Source of the DNA: Lunularia cruciata
Lineage: Eukaryota > Streptophyta > Marchantiopsida > Lunulariales > Lunulariaceae
Reading direction: 5' to 3'
Assembly (NCBI GenBank): GCA_948567375.1
Contig: OX419761.1
Coordinates: 11,570,243-11,634,242 of the forward strand
DNA: 64,000 nucleotides
Part shown: positions 46,300 to 59,621 of the stretch, piece after piece
Layout of the letters: each line of letters opens with the position of its first letter
Numbering within the stretch: position 1 is the stretch's first letter
The notes under the pieces: model-generated
What the model was told of the DNA's origin: nothing
Databases searched by the model: none
What the model saw: the letters and a program-made list of their open reading frames with translations, nothing else
Translations under genes and position numbers: made by a program

Positions 46300-49200
46300 A
46301 TTGATTTACTTGATTCTCGTCTCTTAGAAAGTATGTCCACCAGAAACAGTTTCAATACTTTTTATTGTTAAAAATCTAACGATCAAACTTCAGAGTCTAA
46401 CAAAAAGGACTCGCATACAGTTTTTAGTTCTGTCGAGATCTAAATAAGACAAAGTAACACACACAATATTGATTTGACTACTAATCCTATATTTACCTTA
46501 AAGTAGAAATACAGATTTAAGATAAGTGTTTAACAGTTTCCACCTTGTCTGAAATTTAATATAAACAAAGATTATCTTTCGTATATGTCCCCAACAAATG
46601 AACGTGTACGAAAGATATGACAAATGGTAAAACCATTTGACATGTGAAACACTTTCTTTCATGTTTTATATTTTTCATTTCATTCATGTTTACCATTTGT
46701 CAAATGGTAAACATGAAACACTTTCTCCACTGGCACGTGATTAGTGAGAATGTTTAGTTAGCATGTTCACAACATTCATTTATATATTTTCTTAGCCTTT
46801 GCCACTCCATGTACTCAGATTCACAAGTAGAAAGTGTTCTCAACCACAAAGCTTCTTTGAAAGCCTTTGTCACCACCATGTACTCAAATTCATAAGTAAA
46901 AAAGCTACCGTCAATTGTAAGTTGATTTTCTATTCACAATTTCACTTGCTAGTAAGAAAGTAATCTAACATTGATATTCTCTTGTCTAATTCTCTAGCAA
47001 AATGAACATCTATATATCCAAAAACATTACTCATTCTCTTTGATTTTCTACTAAATATGATCTCCATGTTGGTTAAGCCTTTCAAGTTTCAATATTTGTT
47101 AACTTGAAGGGCTTAACTAAGATTGACTTCACTGCATTCTAATGTGCTTATCCTGGAGATATATTTTCTAACTTGGCTAACTACATGTCAAATGTAAGGT
47201 CTTGTATATACTATGGTGCACATTAAACTTCGCACCACATTCACGTAAGGAATACTTGCCATCGACACAAACGGGTAAAAGTCTAAAGTGTGTTGCAAGA
47301 GGAGCATCATCTGATTTGTATTTTGTGTTGCAAACAGTTAGAGTAACTTCTCACGGGTCTCTCACCATATATATATATATATATATATATGGTAAACATC
47401 CCTTCAACTTCCCATGTTTGATGTTGATCCCAAATCCTCCACATCAAATTCCTTGTTGAGTAATTTAAACTGATTTGAGATTTAACTGGTGTCATTCTTC
47501 CAGTACTATAAACATGTCATGAACATATAGAACTCAAGCAATATATGGATGGACACTACTTATCACATTTGCTCTTGGTATAACCTTGTGTATATATAGA
47601 CGAGTCAACACTCTTACATTAATATCTAAGAGATTGTTTCGGACCTTATAGAGATTTCTTGAATCTGCATACGTATGTTATCTTTTTTCTTTTCCATATG
47701 TCTCATATCCTTATAGTTGATACACTTATATCTCTTATCCAACTGAAGAAACACCGTAATCATATCAACTTGTTCTAGTTCAAAAGCATATAAGGCTACG
47801 ATTGCAAGCATCATACTTATTGATGCTATTTTGAATACAAGAGAGAAAAAATCATTAGAATTGATCCCCTCCCTTAGGGATTACCAAAGAGAGTATCCTT
47901 TGGCAATTGGTTTTACCTTCTACTTGTGCCCCCACTCATCTTTGGAGTTTCTTTCCTTCTTTTGGAAGAAGTTTCTGCATCCTGTACCTCTTTCTCCTTT
48001 TTGTAATCTTAGCAAGTCCCATGTTTATCGCTTTGGAGAGAATGCATCTGTCTCCATCCATGTAACAGTCCATCTCTTGCTATCCTCATCATGTATAACT
48101 TCTTGAAAAGTAAATATTTCATCATTCTCTACAATAGGAGCAAAATAATGCCATACCTGACCTCTCTTGGGAAATTTATTATAATTATTTGGTATTTCCA
48201 AACAAGAGCAATCACCATTACCCCTATGCTTGTTCTTCCAGATCTTCCATACAAATCTCTTCTTGAGAGTTCAAATTGTCATCTCTATCATCTGTTGGTG
48301 ACCTCTTTGTAGACCCACGAAACTTCAACTCCATCAAAACTTTCTATATTGAGCATCATCACAATCCAAATCAACCAGTTCCTTCGTCATTTTCAGTATT
48401 GAGGTCTCATCAAGGATTACATCTCTACTTATCACACTCTTATATGCAATAGAATCGCATAATCTATATCTCCCAGTAGAATTCTCATAACTAAGAAATA
48501 TTCATTTCTTTGCCTTGAATCTAGCACTGATCTTCTATCACTCTATAAATAATCTATAAATCAGAAGAACACAGTCAAATGTTTTAAGCAATGAATATTT
48601 TAGAAATTTACCACTCCACAATTCTTTTTCAGTAACTGCTTCCCACCTAGAAGGATATTAGCGTTCTAGAGTTCCTCAACATACTGCTTGTTTTCTCAAC
48701 GAGTGTTGTTTAATACTTTACGCTATGCTATGTTTTTTCTGATGTTTCGTATTGTTAAGTGATGAACAATGCTTTCCACTATTCAAATTCTCACAGGTTC
48801 ACCCAAAATATATTTTCCACCATTGCCTAAGGAAGCACTTTCACCTCTTCTTTGTATGTCTGCTCAATTTTTGATTGTTTAAATATATCAAATAATTTTA
48901 CTTTTTGCCTCATTATGTACACCCACGTTCCTTTGAGAAATCAAAAATCATCAATAGAAGTGACAAAGTATAAAACTCCAGACTTAGACACAATTGACTT
49001 AGGTCTCCAAACATTTGATTGTACATAGTCCAATATCCCCTTTGTATTATAGATAGCAAATGAAAATTTCACTGTCCTCTGTTTTCCATAGACACAATGT
49101 TCGCAAAATTCAAGTTTACAAGTTTTAACTCTTTGATTAGCTCTCATTTGATCGGCTCCCTAAGTCATTCTCATTCACATAACTCATTCTTGAATGCGAC

Positions 49201-50070
49201 AATCGTGTCAAATCTTTGCTATTATCATATCTTAAGCTCATATAGGTTTCTCACTATCTTTCTTTCATCACAATCATTGTTCCTTCAATATTCTTAAGCA
49301 CTCCATCTTCTGTCATGTATCTAAATCTATTAGTTTGTAGAGTTCCAATAGAGAGCAAGTTCTTCTTGAAATCTGGCATGTGTCCCACCTCTATTAAGAT
49401 CCATAAGACCATTTGGTCAAATATCCTAATCCGGATTGTTCCTATCTCCATGGTCTTGTAAGGCATTATCATTACGCATTAAAAAAAAAGGCCGAAAAGC
49501 GTATAACTATGAACTATTCACTTTGAGACCATAAATGATAAGAACATCCAGAATCAAGAATCCAAGGACCGTCAAATTTTCTATTTGTTGCTAATGATAG
49601 TAAGGATATCAGCTAAAACATCTTATGAATCGTGATTGTTTTCTCTTCTAGTGAAGAAGATGCTCCACGACTCTTCCCTCTCCCAAGGTCTTTTTGTCAC
49701 TTTTCTTGCAATTATGCTTGAAGTGGAAAATCTTTTGGCAATAGGAGCATTTGATCTTGGACAAGTAAAAACCTAAACTCCCTGCTCTTAATCTTGATCC
49801 ATCATTCTACATGTATCACCATGGTCTAGGAATGCGTTTCTTCATTGGTGGGTCGCTTTTTGAACTCGTACAATAGTAGTGTAACAATGACATCCTCTAG
49901 CTCTACGGTGTCTTTACTATCTAGCAATGTGATGACTAAATGCTCACAGGAAAAAGGCAAAGAAATGAGTAGGAATAATGCCTTGTCCTCACCTTCTATC
50001 TTAACGTATGATAGATGGTCAGCATATTATCTTATACTAAAGTTCCAGCACATTGATGCCTTCTGTCGAA
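46300..50070 (-). mobile_element. Decayed Ty1/copia retrotransposon, truncated
   Basis: - strand fragments occur in copia order from high to low coordinates. They are gag (49830-50060: IEGEDKALFLLISLP), a zinc knuckle C-S-Y-C-Q-K-I-F-H-F-K-H-N-C (about 49699-49755), a protease-integrase linker (49254-49472: HMPDFKKNLLSIGTL), a GAG-pre-integrase/integrase start (48941-49147: CEHCVYGKQ, FVTSIDDF), RT (47626-47814: LAIVALYAFELEQVDMIT) and RNase H (LSTCESEYM near 46810-46840). The integrase-before-RT order defines copia. Frames are heavily broken and the gag N-terminus is missing. LTRs were not identified. Confidence 0.8.
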
Positions 50071-50084
50071 CGCTTTCTTCGTGC

Positions 50085-50310
50085 GCAACGGTGAAGATGA
50101 TGCGCTCATGCTGCAACATTTGCAGCTCGAGTTGCAACTGCCTGCCTCGTATTCCATATAACACGCCGGTACTAATCACCAGAGATGTGCGAGGCCATGC
50201 GAGCTGCCTTACGCCCCCCCATGACCTGCTTAGCTACTCTTCAATACAAAATTTTCTCCGCCAAATGCACCAGCGTATGCCCGTTGAGCAACAACTCGGA
50301 AAATAGTTAC
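50085..50310 (-). pseudogene. Copy of FMT exon 1 and upstream sequence
   Basis: The copy is about 88% similar to 35600-35830. It includes the presequence codons and start ATG at 50222, but a run of Gs after the ATG shifts the frame into TAA within five codons. It is in the same orientation as the FMT pseudogene at 39.9-41.9 kb, whose missing exon 1 it probably supplies, with about 8 kb of later insertions between. Confidence 0.85.
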
Positions 50311-50416
50311 TGGCAGCGAGACGTGGAGGAGGAGGGATTGTTACAGGCCAGGCTACATCATGAAGCGGAACACCATGACGGATCCATCGCAGGCTATTTG
50401 AACACCGAAAGCCGAC

Positions 50417-50533
50417 CTCATAGAACACAAGAAGGATAGGAACACCCCATCAAGCCCTACAAGGGAAAAGCCAATCTCATAGAACACAAGAAAGAGAGAT
50501 AGGAAGACCCCCATCAAGCCGTACAAGGGAACG
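50417..50533. repeat. Tandem pair of a dispersed repeat (about 60 bp)
   Basis: CTCATAGAACACAAGAA...CCCATCAAGCC(C/G)TACAAGGGAA occurs twice in tandem. Related sequences (CCCATC...TACAAGGATAA.ATATGAG) occur at about 43710-43765 and 45990-46030. Confidence 0.7.
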
Positions 50534-50559
50534 ACAAAAGAAACAGAATAGGCCTAGGC

Positions 50560-51700
50560 ACTGATGGGGCTAGGCACTAGGGCTCTGAACGGGGGCTTTC
50601 TTTCTGGACGTAGGAGTTCGCAGGCAATATGTCCTGCCGTCATGCCAATGAAACAAACCGTCGCGAGATGTGCTCACAGACCCACAGACCATGACGTTAT
50701 CATCTGGAGTGCCGCAAGGCCAAGCCGGTTAGTGTTGCGAATAGGTACGCTTTTATCTATGAACTAGTCGGACCTGTGTATTCCGGACACAATGGAAGGG
50801 AAAAGGAATATTTTAGGACTAGGCCTAGGCCCCGACGGGGCTACGCAGGCAGTCCGTAATGTTGCTAGTCTTAGTCTGCTAATCGGACTCTCACGGAAAG
50901 GGACTCTCCGGGAAAAGGACTCTCCGGGACAGGATAGCAGAAAAATTCGAGCAGCAACCTTAAAAACGTCATTCGGATAGAAACGTCCGGCTACAAATTA
51001 AGGGAGATGTTAAATAAACATACAGTCATCTTAAATAAACATACAAACTTAATCGAGGTGACTATAAATTATTGAATTATGGTAATATATTATTGAATTC
51101 CATGTGAATTCTACTACACTCCAAAAGTGTGTGACATAACTCTCTTGCCTGAGCTGTGTGGAATTAGAAGTGTGACACAATATTGTCGCATATGAGTAGA
51201 GATGGAATTATCAATGTCCAACACAATATCTTGGAGTTAGGAGATAAGTGAAACTATTAGCTAGACTAACAACTGCGAGCAGTGAAATTTGCCAATCTCA
51301 CTTGTCTATCCTACAACTCTTGGCCTGTGACCCTGAGATAGCTTGCATTTATTCAATAGATGTGGCCTTGTTTTGAGTTCAAGCCTCAAGCACAAGAAAT
51401 TAAATATTCAGTCAGGATGGACTTCCACTGGAAGAGTTTAGATTTTTGAGTAGACTCAACTTGTGCAGGAAGAGTGGGCTTGGGGTTCAATCAGAAGACA
51501 TTAGAATCAGAAGTCGAGGCAGTTTTCAAAAGGAAATGAGCATTTTTTCAAGTTGCAGGAGTTCTGAGGTGTGTCATAAACTTGGTCAATATAACAAATT
51601 GACCTGCTACTGATCCTTACAAGTATTTGCTGTTGATCCATACGAGCTGGCTGCCCTTTCATACAAGAAGCTATCAGTGCATGGAGTCTGATTTTCAAAC
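50560..51700. other. Unassigned DNA
   Basis: No gene recognised. 50560-50990 is GC-richer than its surroundings and contains repeated TAGGC and GACTCTCCGGGA motifs. 51000-51700 is AT-rich with no recognisable element. Confidence 0.4.
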
Positions 51701-51844
51701 TTTGATCAGAGTAGAACACACTATAAAAAGTGCCAAGCCGTGCAGTTGAGATTGCATTTACAAGCCACAAGGAGTCTGATTCTTATAGATTGCACCAATT
51801 ACATAGTTTGGAGACTGAGAAATTATTTTTTTCCACAATGCATT

Positions 51845-52015
51845 CCCCACCACCAGAAGGCTCACTTGGATCTTGCAAGCTTCCTTTGGCAAATGGCCAG
51901 CAACTTTCTCCACCACCTGAAGGCTCATTGGCATCCCTGAAACTTCTCCTACAATATTGCCAATAGCTCTCCCCGCCACCCAAAGGCTCATTTGCATCCC
52001 AAGAACTTCTCTTTG
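51845..52015 (+). repeat. 63-bp minisatellite, three units, in coding register
   Basis: The unit starts CCACCACCAGAAGGCTCA and recurs exactly every 63 bp (GAAGG at 51856, 51919; AAAGG at 51982). In one + frame it encodes a 21-residue repeat beginning SPPPEGSL, open across two units and stopped in the third. Confidence 0.85.
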
Positions 52016-52207
52016 CACATTAGGGGATTTCAGATATAGACCCAGAAAGATTTTTACGCACAGAGCCTTGGGATCCACGAAATTTTTTCCGTGTACCCAT
52101 AAACTTTTGGTCCCAAGAAACTAACATTCTAGTAAATTTGGGTATGGGTAGAGTAATGTCCTTTATGGGCGGAAGGGGTTTCAGTTTTCACCTCCAGCTT
52201 TCTATTA

Positions 52208-53839
52208 GTGATTATTTACGGGTATCAAGATGAGTTAAGATATGTTGCCATGTGGAGGGCGGCAAAGAAACAAAAAAATATCATGCTTGCTTGTTCATAT
52301 ATGAAAATTTTCCTTCTCAAATATGTGAGCATGATTACAAGAGTGTTGAGTGATCAAAGACAAGAGAGTGTGAACCAAGTGAAATTTGGTGGCTTGGTAA
52401 CAAGAATGTTGAGTGATTGCAGACAAGAGGGATTGAACACTAGTGAATGATTAACCAACCAAGTGTGAAGCAAATAAGCAAACCTCCTTTTGCACAAACT
52501 AGATAGGCCCACAATCTGAATTTAGTTGCATGAAATCAATGTTGAGCATTGAGATGGAGAGTTTAGGAGGTTGTCAAGTTCAATGCAATTCCACAAGTGC
52601 TGAAGTAGATGATACTCAATTCAAGATTGCTCCACTTCAAACCCTCCAATTTCAAGAGTTGCTTGAGAAAATCAGTTCATCAGTTCTAATGTCTAATGTA
52701 ACATACAGAGGAGGGGTTCTTGCATCAACATCCATGAGCAAAGGAGCAAAGGTGATGAAGACAGATTCAGGATGATTCCTTATCATTACGCTCAAATATC
52801 AGATTATTTAGATGATCCTAAACATTTTAGTCAGATTCCAGGTGGGAACAATAAGAAACCAGTGCAAAAAAATACAACATTCAGTTACATGGACACCAAA
52901 TTTGCACAAGAAGGAAAGAGATTCCCTCCAACAATGAATGATGATAAGCTCTACAAGAAATGTGCATGCTACATGAAATCTTATAAAGATGCTAAAGATT
53001 GGAAATTCAATTCACAGGGGAGGATTTAACCACAAGAGAGTTAAAGAAAAGTTGGACAATTATATAAAAAAATTGAATCATCTATGTCCACATTTTGATA
53101 GGATTGATACTATATTTGGTGGTTGTGCTAACATTTCTCCCCTTGCTCTTGTGTGAGTATTGGTGGTATTGAATTGGATGTTACAATCATTGACAACACA
53201 TGCTCAATTCATGCTCAAGATTTGTGAGAAAAGAATCCTTTGGATTTCATTCCTCTTACAAACTCCATACCAAGTACACAAGAATCCCATGAAGATTTAG
53301 TGTTCCATGAGTTTGAGGAAGTATCAGAAGAAGTACTAGAATCAAAGTCCAGTCCATGCATAGCTAGAGCACATGAGGAGTATGAAGGAGGAGGAGAAGA
53401 GAACCACTATCCTCATTATCCAAGTGGAGTATCAAGAGCACTAGCATGAGAGGAGGAGCATCCCTTCTGAAAGCTCAAGAGTTGCCAAGAGTACATGTAC
53501 AAGAGGAAAGAAGACACGTTTTAGAGGATGAGGTTAGAGGTACATGAGAAGACCGGAGAAAGATTCAATTAAAATGAGTAGAACATTGAAGTTTCAAAGG
53601 AAAACGTCCAAGGTTTGAAGGAAAAGGAAGAATCAAGGAAGAGGAAGCACATTTCTAAAGCTATTAAGATCACTCTTGCAACTTCAACTTTATATGAGGA
53701 TTTAGCTAATCATAGCAGATTAAGGAGTGAGTCTCTTGAAGCTAGAGAAATGTATAAGGTAGCTAAGAGTAAAGCATCAAAATCATCAAAAATTGAAAAT
53801 CATAGTACGAAAGTAGAGGTAATGAGATCAAAGGTATAG
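52208..53839 (+). other. Cluster of short + strand ORFs, no family recognised
   Basis: Five ORFs (52208-52450, 52530-52775, 52772-53029, 53240-53449 and 53615-53839) have protein-like composition: charged, Lys/Glu/Ser-rich, few rare residues. One contains KKCACYMKSYKDAKDWKF. They may be one decayed gene or part of an unrecognised transposable element. No catalytic motif or splice chain could be supported. Confidence 0.25.
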
Positions 53840-54289
53840 AAAATTAAAATTAAAGAGAGGAATGCAAAATCCAAGAGAGTCTACCTAGTTACCTTGGAAT
53901 TAGCAAGAGCAGGCAAAACACCTTATGAAATCAAGAGTATTATTAAAATACTCTTCAAAATAGATTCATCCACCAATAAGTGGTGGGTCTAGCTATAGTA
54001 TTGAAACTAAATTCCCTGTTCTTTATTACACACCTTGTGCTAGTGGGAATGATAGTGAATATAGAAGTGGGAGCAAAGAGAGCAATAAGAGTTTGAAATG
54101 TGAGTTTGGAAGGAAGCTAGTACAAAGAGCAGAAATTTAGAGAGCAGTTCCATGAACCAAATTTACTCTGTGGATCAAATTGATATAAACCTTCTATTTT
54201 ACAAACTCTACTCTATATAGATTGTACATTTTATTTTTCATTTTATTATGAAATATGAAAAATAAAAGAATCTAAATTGTGAAATTGCT

Positions 54290-57200
54290 AAACAAACAAG
54301 ACTAGAGGGGAGAAGTCCAAACCTGCACAAATCTCTATAGGTTGTGCAATTTTGAGGTTTGTGCAGCAAAAGTCCACAAACCATATGGTTTGCCTGGTGC
54401 TATGCAAATCATAATCCAGGTTGGCGGTGCTGCACAAACCATATGATGGAAACTCCAGGTTTGCACGGCCTATTTTGGTGGCTATTTGTTTGCTTGTTTG
54501 TTTAACAATGCTTTGCATGCCTACCTGTAGAGTTTTTGGTTTGTGCTAACTCCTTTTGACATATTGTATTGTTCTATTGTATACAATATGATTTTGTTTT
54601 GGTTTTGCTGAAGTCTTTTAGTCACATGAGGCTCAGGATTTGTGAAGCATATACAAAGTGTTGTGGTACTCACTACTAATGATGAATATAGATATAGATG
54701 CAACAAAAGTACAATAAAATAGAAATACAAAATCAAGGCAATCACTAAAACCACATCATGAGCATGAATGTAAAGTGGAAATATATGACAACACCCAAGG
54801 TGGGTGATAGTGAAGTACACTATATGTATGAACTAAGTTGCTTCATATTGCACTTATGTATCATGAAAGCGACAATAAAATATAAGTATTATAAAAAAGG
54901 GCTATAACACCACATCCATCTCCTCTCATGAGTATGCATTTCCAGCTCATGAAAGCATCTTCCTAACAAATCATAAGGGTCCAAGCTATAATCTCTAAAT
55001 CTTTATGAGGTCCAATCCTCATAGAAAAGTGATGGTTGGAGATGTAGAAGCTCTAAATCTGTCTAGAGGAGCTACAAGGATATCTAAAAATGGAGTATAT
55101 GAAGTACTAGATGTATCAACTGGAGAAAGTTTGGGAGGATTTATAGCACCATGAGGATGGTTCTAGCTATAAGGTAGAGCATCGCTATCCACCAATATAT
55201 CTCAAATTGATAAACCTGAAAATGTAAATGTACTATAAGGTTGGACCATGAAACCTCCATACTCATCAATACATCCATTGGCATGGAAGAAGCATGCCAA
55301 AAAGTCTAGATCCAGTGTGTACTCTTGCACGCAAAAAGAAAAAATCCCACATAGATTGCAATAGTGTCTCCACCTCCATCTTTGGACCACTAGTACACAA
55401 TATACCTTGAAGTGTATGACACAATACTCTATGCCAAGCTGTGGAGTATACCATAAAGTACTTCAACCTCTATATGAGCTCCATCCTCTCCTTTGTGTAT
55501 CAGCACACCACTTCAAGAATCTTTGTCAAGTAGGAACTCTGATGTCAGCCAAACAACTCACATCATATACATAATCTTCCACTTCAAATCAGTATAAAAA
55601 AATGTGTGTGATGACTGCTCTACATGAGATCATCCTCTCCCTCAATTTCATGAGCCAATGCACCTCATTCTTCAAGGATGACCTCCTCTCTTGTAGCCAC
55701 AAAACCTCTTATGCTGTACTTCTGAATAAAAGAGGAGTGGCAACAAGATCCTCTAAAGTATGAGGTCTTTATGCCACAATATTCTCCCCTAAGGCTCTTC
55801 TCTTAGGCCATTCACAAGAGTCAACCATGTTTGAGTGACACAAGTGACTCACAAAATCATCTCTAGACTCACTAAGCTCTCCTCTCCAAAATGCATCTCC
55901 ATGAGGAGCATCCCTAGTGTCACTAGGCTCTCTCTCTTCTTTGATGCTTCCCCATTTGAAAAATATGCAAATGTATTCCTTCACATGCAATACCATGGTA
56001 TTCCTCCATCCTCTCAAATGCACACCATGGTATTCCTCCATCTGAGTTCCAACATCAATAGGAGGAAATCTCCAAGATTATCTTAACTTCTCTATCTCAA
56101 GCCTCTCTATAGCTTCCTCTTTAGCAGCTGCATATAATTCCCTAAGAGTGTCCAACTGAGTCCTAGTCTCCTGTAGAGTAATCTAGATCCTCTCCGTTGT
56201 AATTGTGAACTCCTAAGGTAATAAATCTCTTGAAGTTGTAACCTCCACCATAACCTCTTTATCTCTTACAAGTACATCCAACTTTGCTAAACTCTCACCT
56301 CCCACTATAATGAGGTTATCCAGCTCAGCAGGCCTCTCAAATTGAGCTCTATATGTATCTTCACTCTCCCAATAACACTGACTAACTCTACTAATCTTTG
56401 ATGAGTAATACACTGCTCTATACATTGATGCATCTTTCTCTCTCCGCAAGTTTAGTCTCCCTCTCTATCCAAATATATTCCTCTAACCATAATTGGTCAT
56501 CCCTTACTAATACTAGCTAACTTTACAAATCTCCCATGAGTAATACATTGCTCTAAACATTGATGCATCTCTCTCTCTGCAAGTTTCATTACTATCAACT
56601 CTTCCTCTGCAAGTCTAGTCTCCTTCTCAATCAAAAGATGCTCTTCTAAAGGTATATTGCATCTCTCCACATTTGCCCCACACTTCTCTACATGAGAAGT
56701 CTTATAGTCATCAAGTACTTGTGGTAATATTGGTGGCTCAACCTCTCCTCTTCCCCCATGCTCTGGTCGTGGTGTTCAACATTTATGCTCCTCTCTTCAT
56801 TATGTACCTCCAAGTGCTCACAAGTAACATGGGTTGTATACAAATACTCACTATAATGAAGCTCCTTAATGAATACACATTGGCAATAAAGGCAAATAAA
56901 TAAAAAATATATATAAATATAAATATAAATATATAAATATAAATATATAAACATATATAAAAATATAAAATATGAAGATATGTAGGTACATATGGAATCA
57001 AAAGTAGATATCAAAATCAAAACCAATTGCAAATGAATCAATACTCTCACTCGCTCACCTTCACGTGTATCCTCAAGTGTAAGCACCATCCACTCCACCC
57101 TCATGGACATAAACCTCCTACCTGGCATTCCAAAGCCGCACACAAGATGATCCTCACCCACTAATCCTCTCTTCGTGAAGAAGTGAGTAAAGATCTTACA

Positions 57201-57895
57201 TGAGTAACACAAAATTGTATGCAATTTGCATGGTTGAGCTGCCTCCGTAGTACAACCAGCTCTACTTCAATAGCAAGTAATATGAGCTATGCCCAATCAT
57301 AATCAACTAGAGTAGATTTGGACATCTTACTCTTCACTATAAGAATAAAATTCCCATGTACAACTCTAGGATGATGAGAATGAGAAGGAATGAGTAGTGA
57401 ACACAATAATTGGAAGAGGGATGGAATGTATGATATAAACATTGTCTAGCTAGATATCTCTTGCTATGTTATCTCTAATTGGAAACCAGTCTTTGACCAT
57501 GCTTTGTGGTACTATTTCTTTCTTGGAGTTCTCCTTAGAGGCAAATATAAAGCTTCTCAAATCATATTCACGTCCAATACCAACTCTCTCCCTCTCACTC
57601 TTCCACTATGGATCTCTTGGTCCTATATACTAACAAATTCCATGTACAAGTGCACCTGCACAACCATTATAAAACCATCCAATACAATACAATGCACCCA
57701 TTCTACACTACACAAACCATGCTTGTTTCCTCCCAAGCCGTGCAAACCTCTCACGTGGTTTGCACGTGCCCACAAAAACCATGCAAGAGGTTGTGCAAAC
57801 CAGAGTCATGCAAACCACTCATTGTATGGTTTGCACAGGCTCGTGCAAACCACATATGAGGTGGATGGGGTGCAACCCTAAAATGGTTTGCGTGG
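54290..57895. mobile_element. Possible DNA transposon with subterminal TGCAAACC repeats
   Basis: Clusters of TGCAAACC or GGTTTGCA and one-base variants, in both orientations, occur at 54300-54480 and 57735-57890. They are rare between. Such clustered short repeats at both ends are typical of subterminal regions in CACTA- or hAT-type elements. No terminal inverted repeat, target duplication or transposase was recognised in the interior. Class assignment is inference. Confidence 0.4.
56890..56995. repeat. AT-rich microsatellite (ATAAAT)n
   Basis: Irregular repeats of ATATAAATATAA. Simple sequence; no function inferred. Confidence 0.9.
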
Positions 57896-58489
57896 TGGCA
57901 AAAATTGCAAATTTGACTAAACTTGGCCAACAATTTGACGAATCAACATTTAGCAATTGAACAGTTCAACATTACTCACATGAGGCTTGGGATACTCAAT
58001 ACCAAGTGCAATCTTGAGTCCAAGGGAATCCAAATCAACTTCACCAATCTGCTCTGCTGCACTTTGGATCTGATCCTTGTCCATCCAACACCATTTTATA
58101 TATGGCATGTGATTAGTGATAGTCTGAAACCTTATAGACCCTGGCCCTTCTCCTATTTCACCAATTTGTTTGTGCTCAATATTTATTTTGTAAGTATCTA
58201 TTTAGGTACTCAAATTTGAGAAAAGCATTGGTGCTTTGGGAGCATTGCTTTGGGAGGCAATGCTTAACAGGTTCAATGACAAGAAACCCTATGCTTTGGG
58301 ACTGTATTGTGAGAGAATGTACTTGAAACCATGGTGCTGCTTTGGGAGAATGTACTTCAAAGGTGATTTATAGGTGAAATAACTAAAACCTTGGTTCTTC
58401 ATGAGGCATTGTTTGGTATCTTCGCTTGCTTACCCAAAATCTCTTACACTCATGCTTCTTGTTACACTTCTCAATACACTAAACCCAAT

Positions 58490-58800
58490 GAACCAGCAAT
58501 TGGTTTCAAAACATTCTCCAACAAACAGGCCATTTCAAATTGGTTTTGAAACACTTGTACTTCCCCTCTCCTCCCAAAGGCACCTTCTCCTCTCAAAACA
58601 CTCTCCAAAGTCTACATCAAAGAGGCAACCAATTTGTCATAACACTCTCCAATGAACAAGCAACTTCATTTGGTTTCAAAACACTTGTACTTCTCCTCTC
58701 CTCCTGAAAAAACAAGTTTAAATTTCTTGTACTTCCTAAACCCTCTAAACACACCTCTCCTCCCAACCAAGCAAGTTTAAATTTATTGCACTTCCTAAAC
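58490..58800. repeat. Diverged duplication of a CT-rich segment
   Basis: TTGGTTT(C/T)(A/G)AAACACTTGTACTTC with CCTCTCCTCC follows at two positions about 130 bp apart, and CAAGTTTAAATTTCTTG/TTATTG at two more. No coding content. Confidence 0.6.
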
Positions 58801-58877
58801 CCTCCCAAAATTGTGCCATTTTGAATTCTACCTTGTTGGCCTTTCACCTATCAACACCTTGAAACTCCCTCTCAAAC

Positions 58878-59621
58878 TGTAATACTCCAAGGATAGGAGA
58901 CCTGAAGAGAAACACACCATGAGAAACACACACTTTCACACTCAAACTCCGATGCCCCAAAGGAGTAACTTCTCTTTATTATATAAGCAAAGCGGATCTC
59001 CTCCAATGAAGCTCCACCATAGGATTAGGTACATAGATAGGTGACATGTCAGCAAGCTCCACCCTTGGATTACTTACTTGGAGGGGTGACATGTTGGTCC
59101 TGATCCTATCTGGTTGGTCAAACAAGCTTTGATCAGAGGGAATCTTGTAGAGAATCTTCTTGTAGGAATCTCAGAATCACGTGGGTGAGGTACCGTTGGA
59201 AAGCTCTCCATGAGACAAAGTATGGGGAGGGAAGGCCAGCCTTTCCTCCTTTTGGGGGGGGGCACATTTTCAAGGCCTAATTCATCTATTTAGGCCTCCA
59301 AAATTGCCTTCAAAGATTTCAGGCATATTTTAGTTCCAACTCTATTAGTAGAATTCCCCTTTTGGTGATACCTTTCTGATCTATTCAGTCCATCTTGTGT
59401 AACATCCTTCCAGATGTTATCAACCCAATTCTCACCTTCAAATCATATGTTTAGCTATTGGTTCTAAGGTTTTCAAATCTATTTTGGTTTTCTACCCTAT
59501 TAGTAGAAGTACCTTTTTGGTGATACTTCTATCTGATCTATTTTGACCATCATGTATAACATCATTTCAGATATTACCAAACCAAATTTCATATCTAGAT
59601 CATATGGCTCATGGTATTACA
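58878..59621 (-). mobile_element. Solo LTR of the element D family
   Basis: This 744-bp LTR in reverse orientation is homologous end to end with 8526-9260. It is flanked by a perfect 5-bp duplication CAAAC (58873-58877 and 59622-59626). No internal sequence remains, so it is the product of LTR-LTR recombination. Confidence 0.95.

Noticed and set aside
47367..47394. Perfect (AT)n palindrome inside the copia relic
   Set aside because: An ordinary AT microsatellite; self-complementarity is automatic.
56688..57224. 178-codon ORF on the - strand
   Set aside because: Its middle is translated from the ATAAAT microsatellite and the rest has no recognisable domain.
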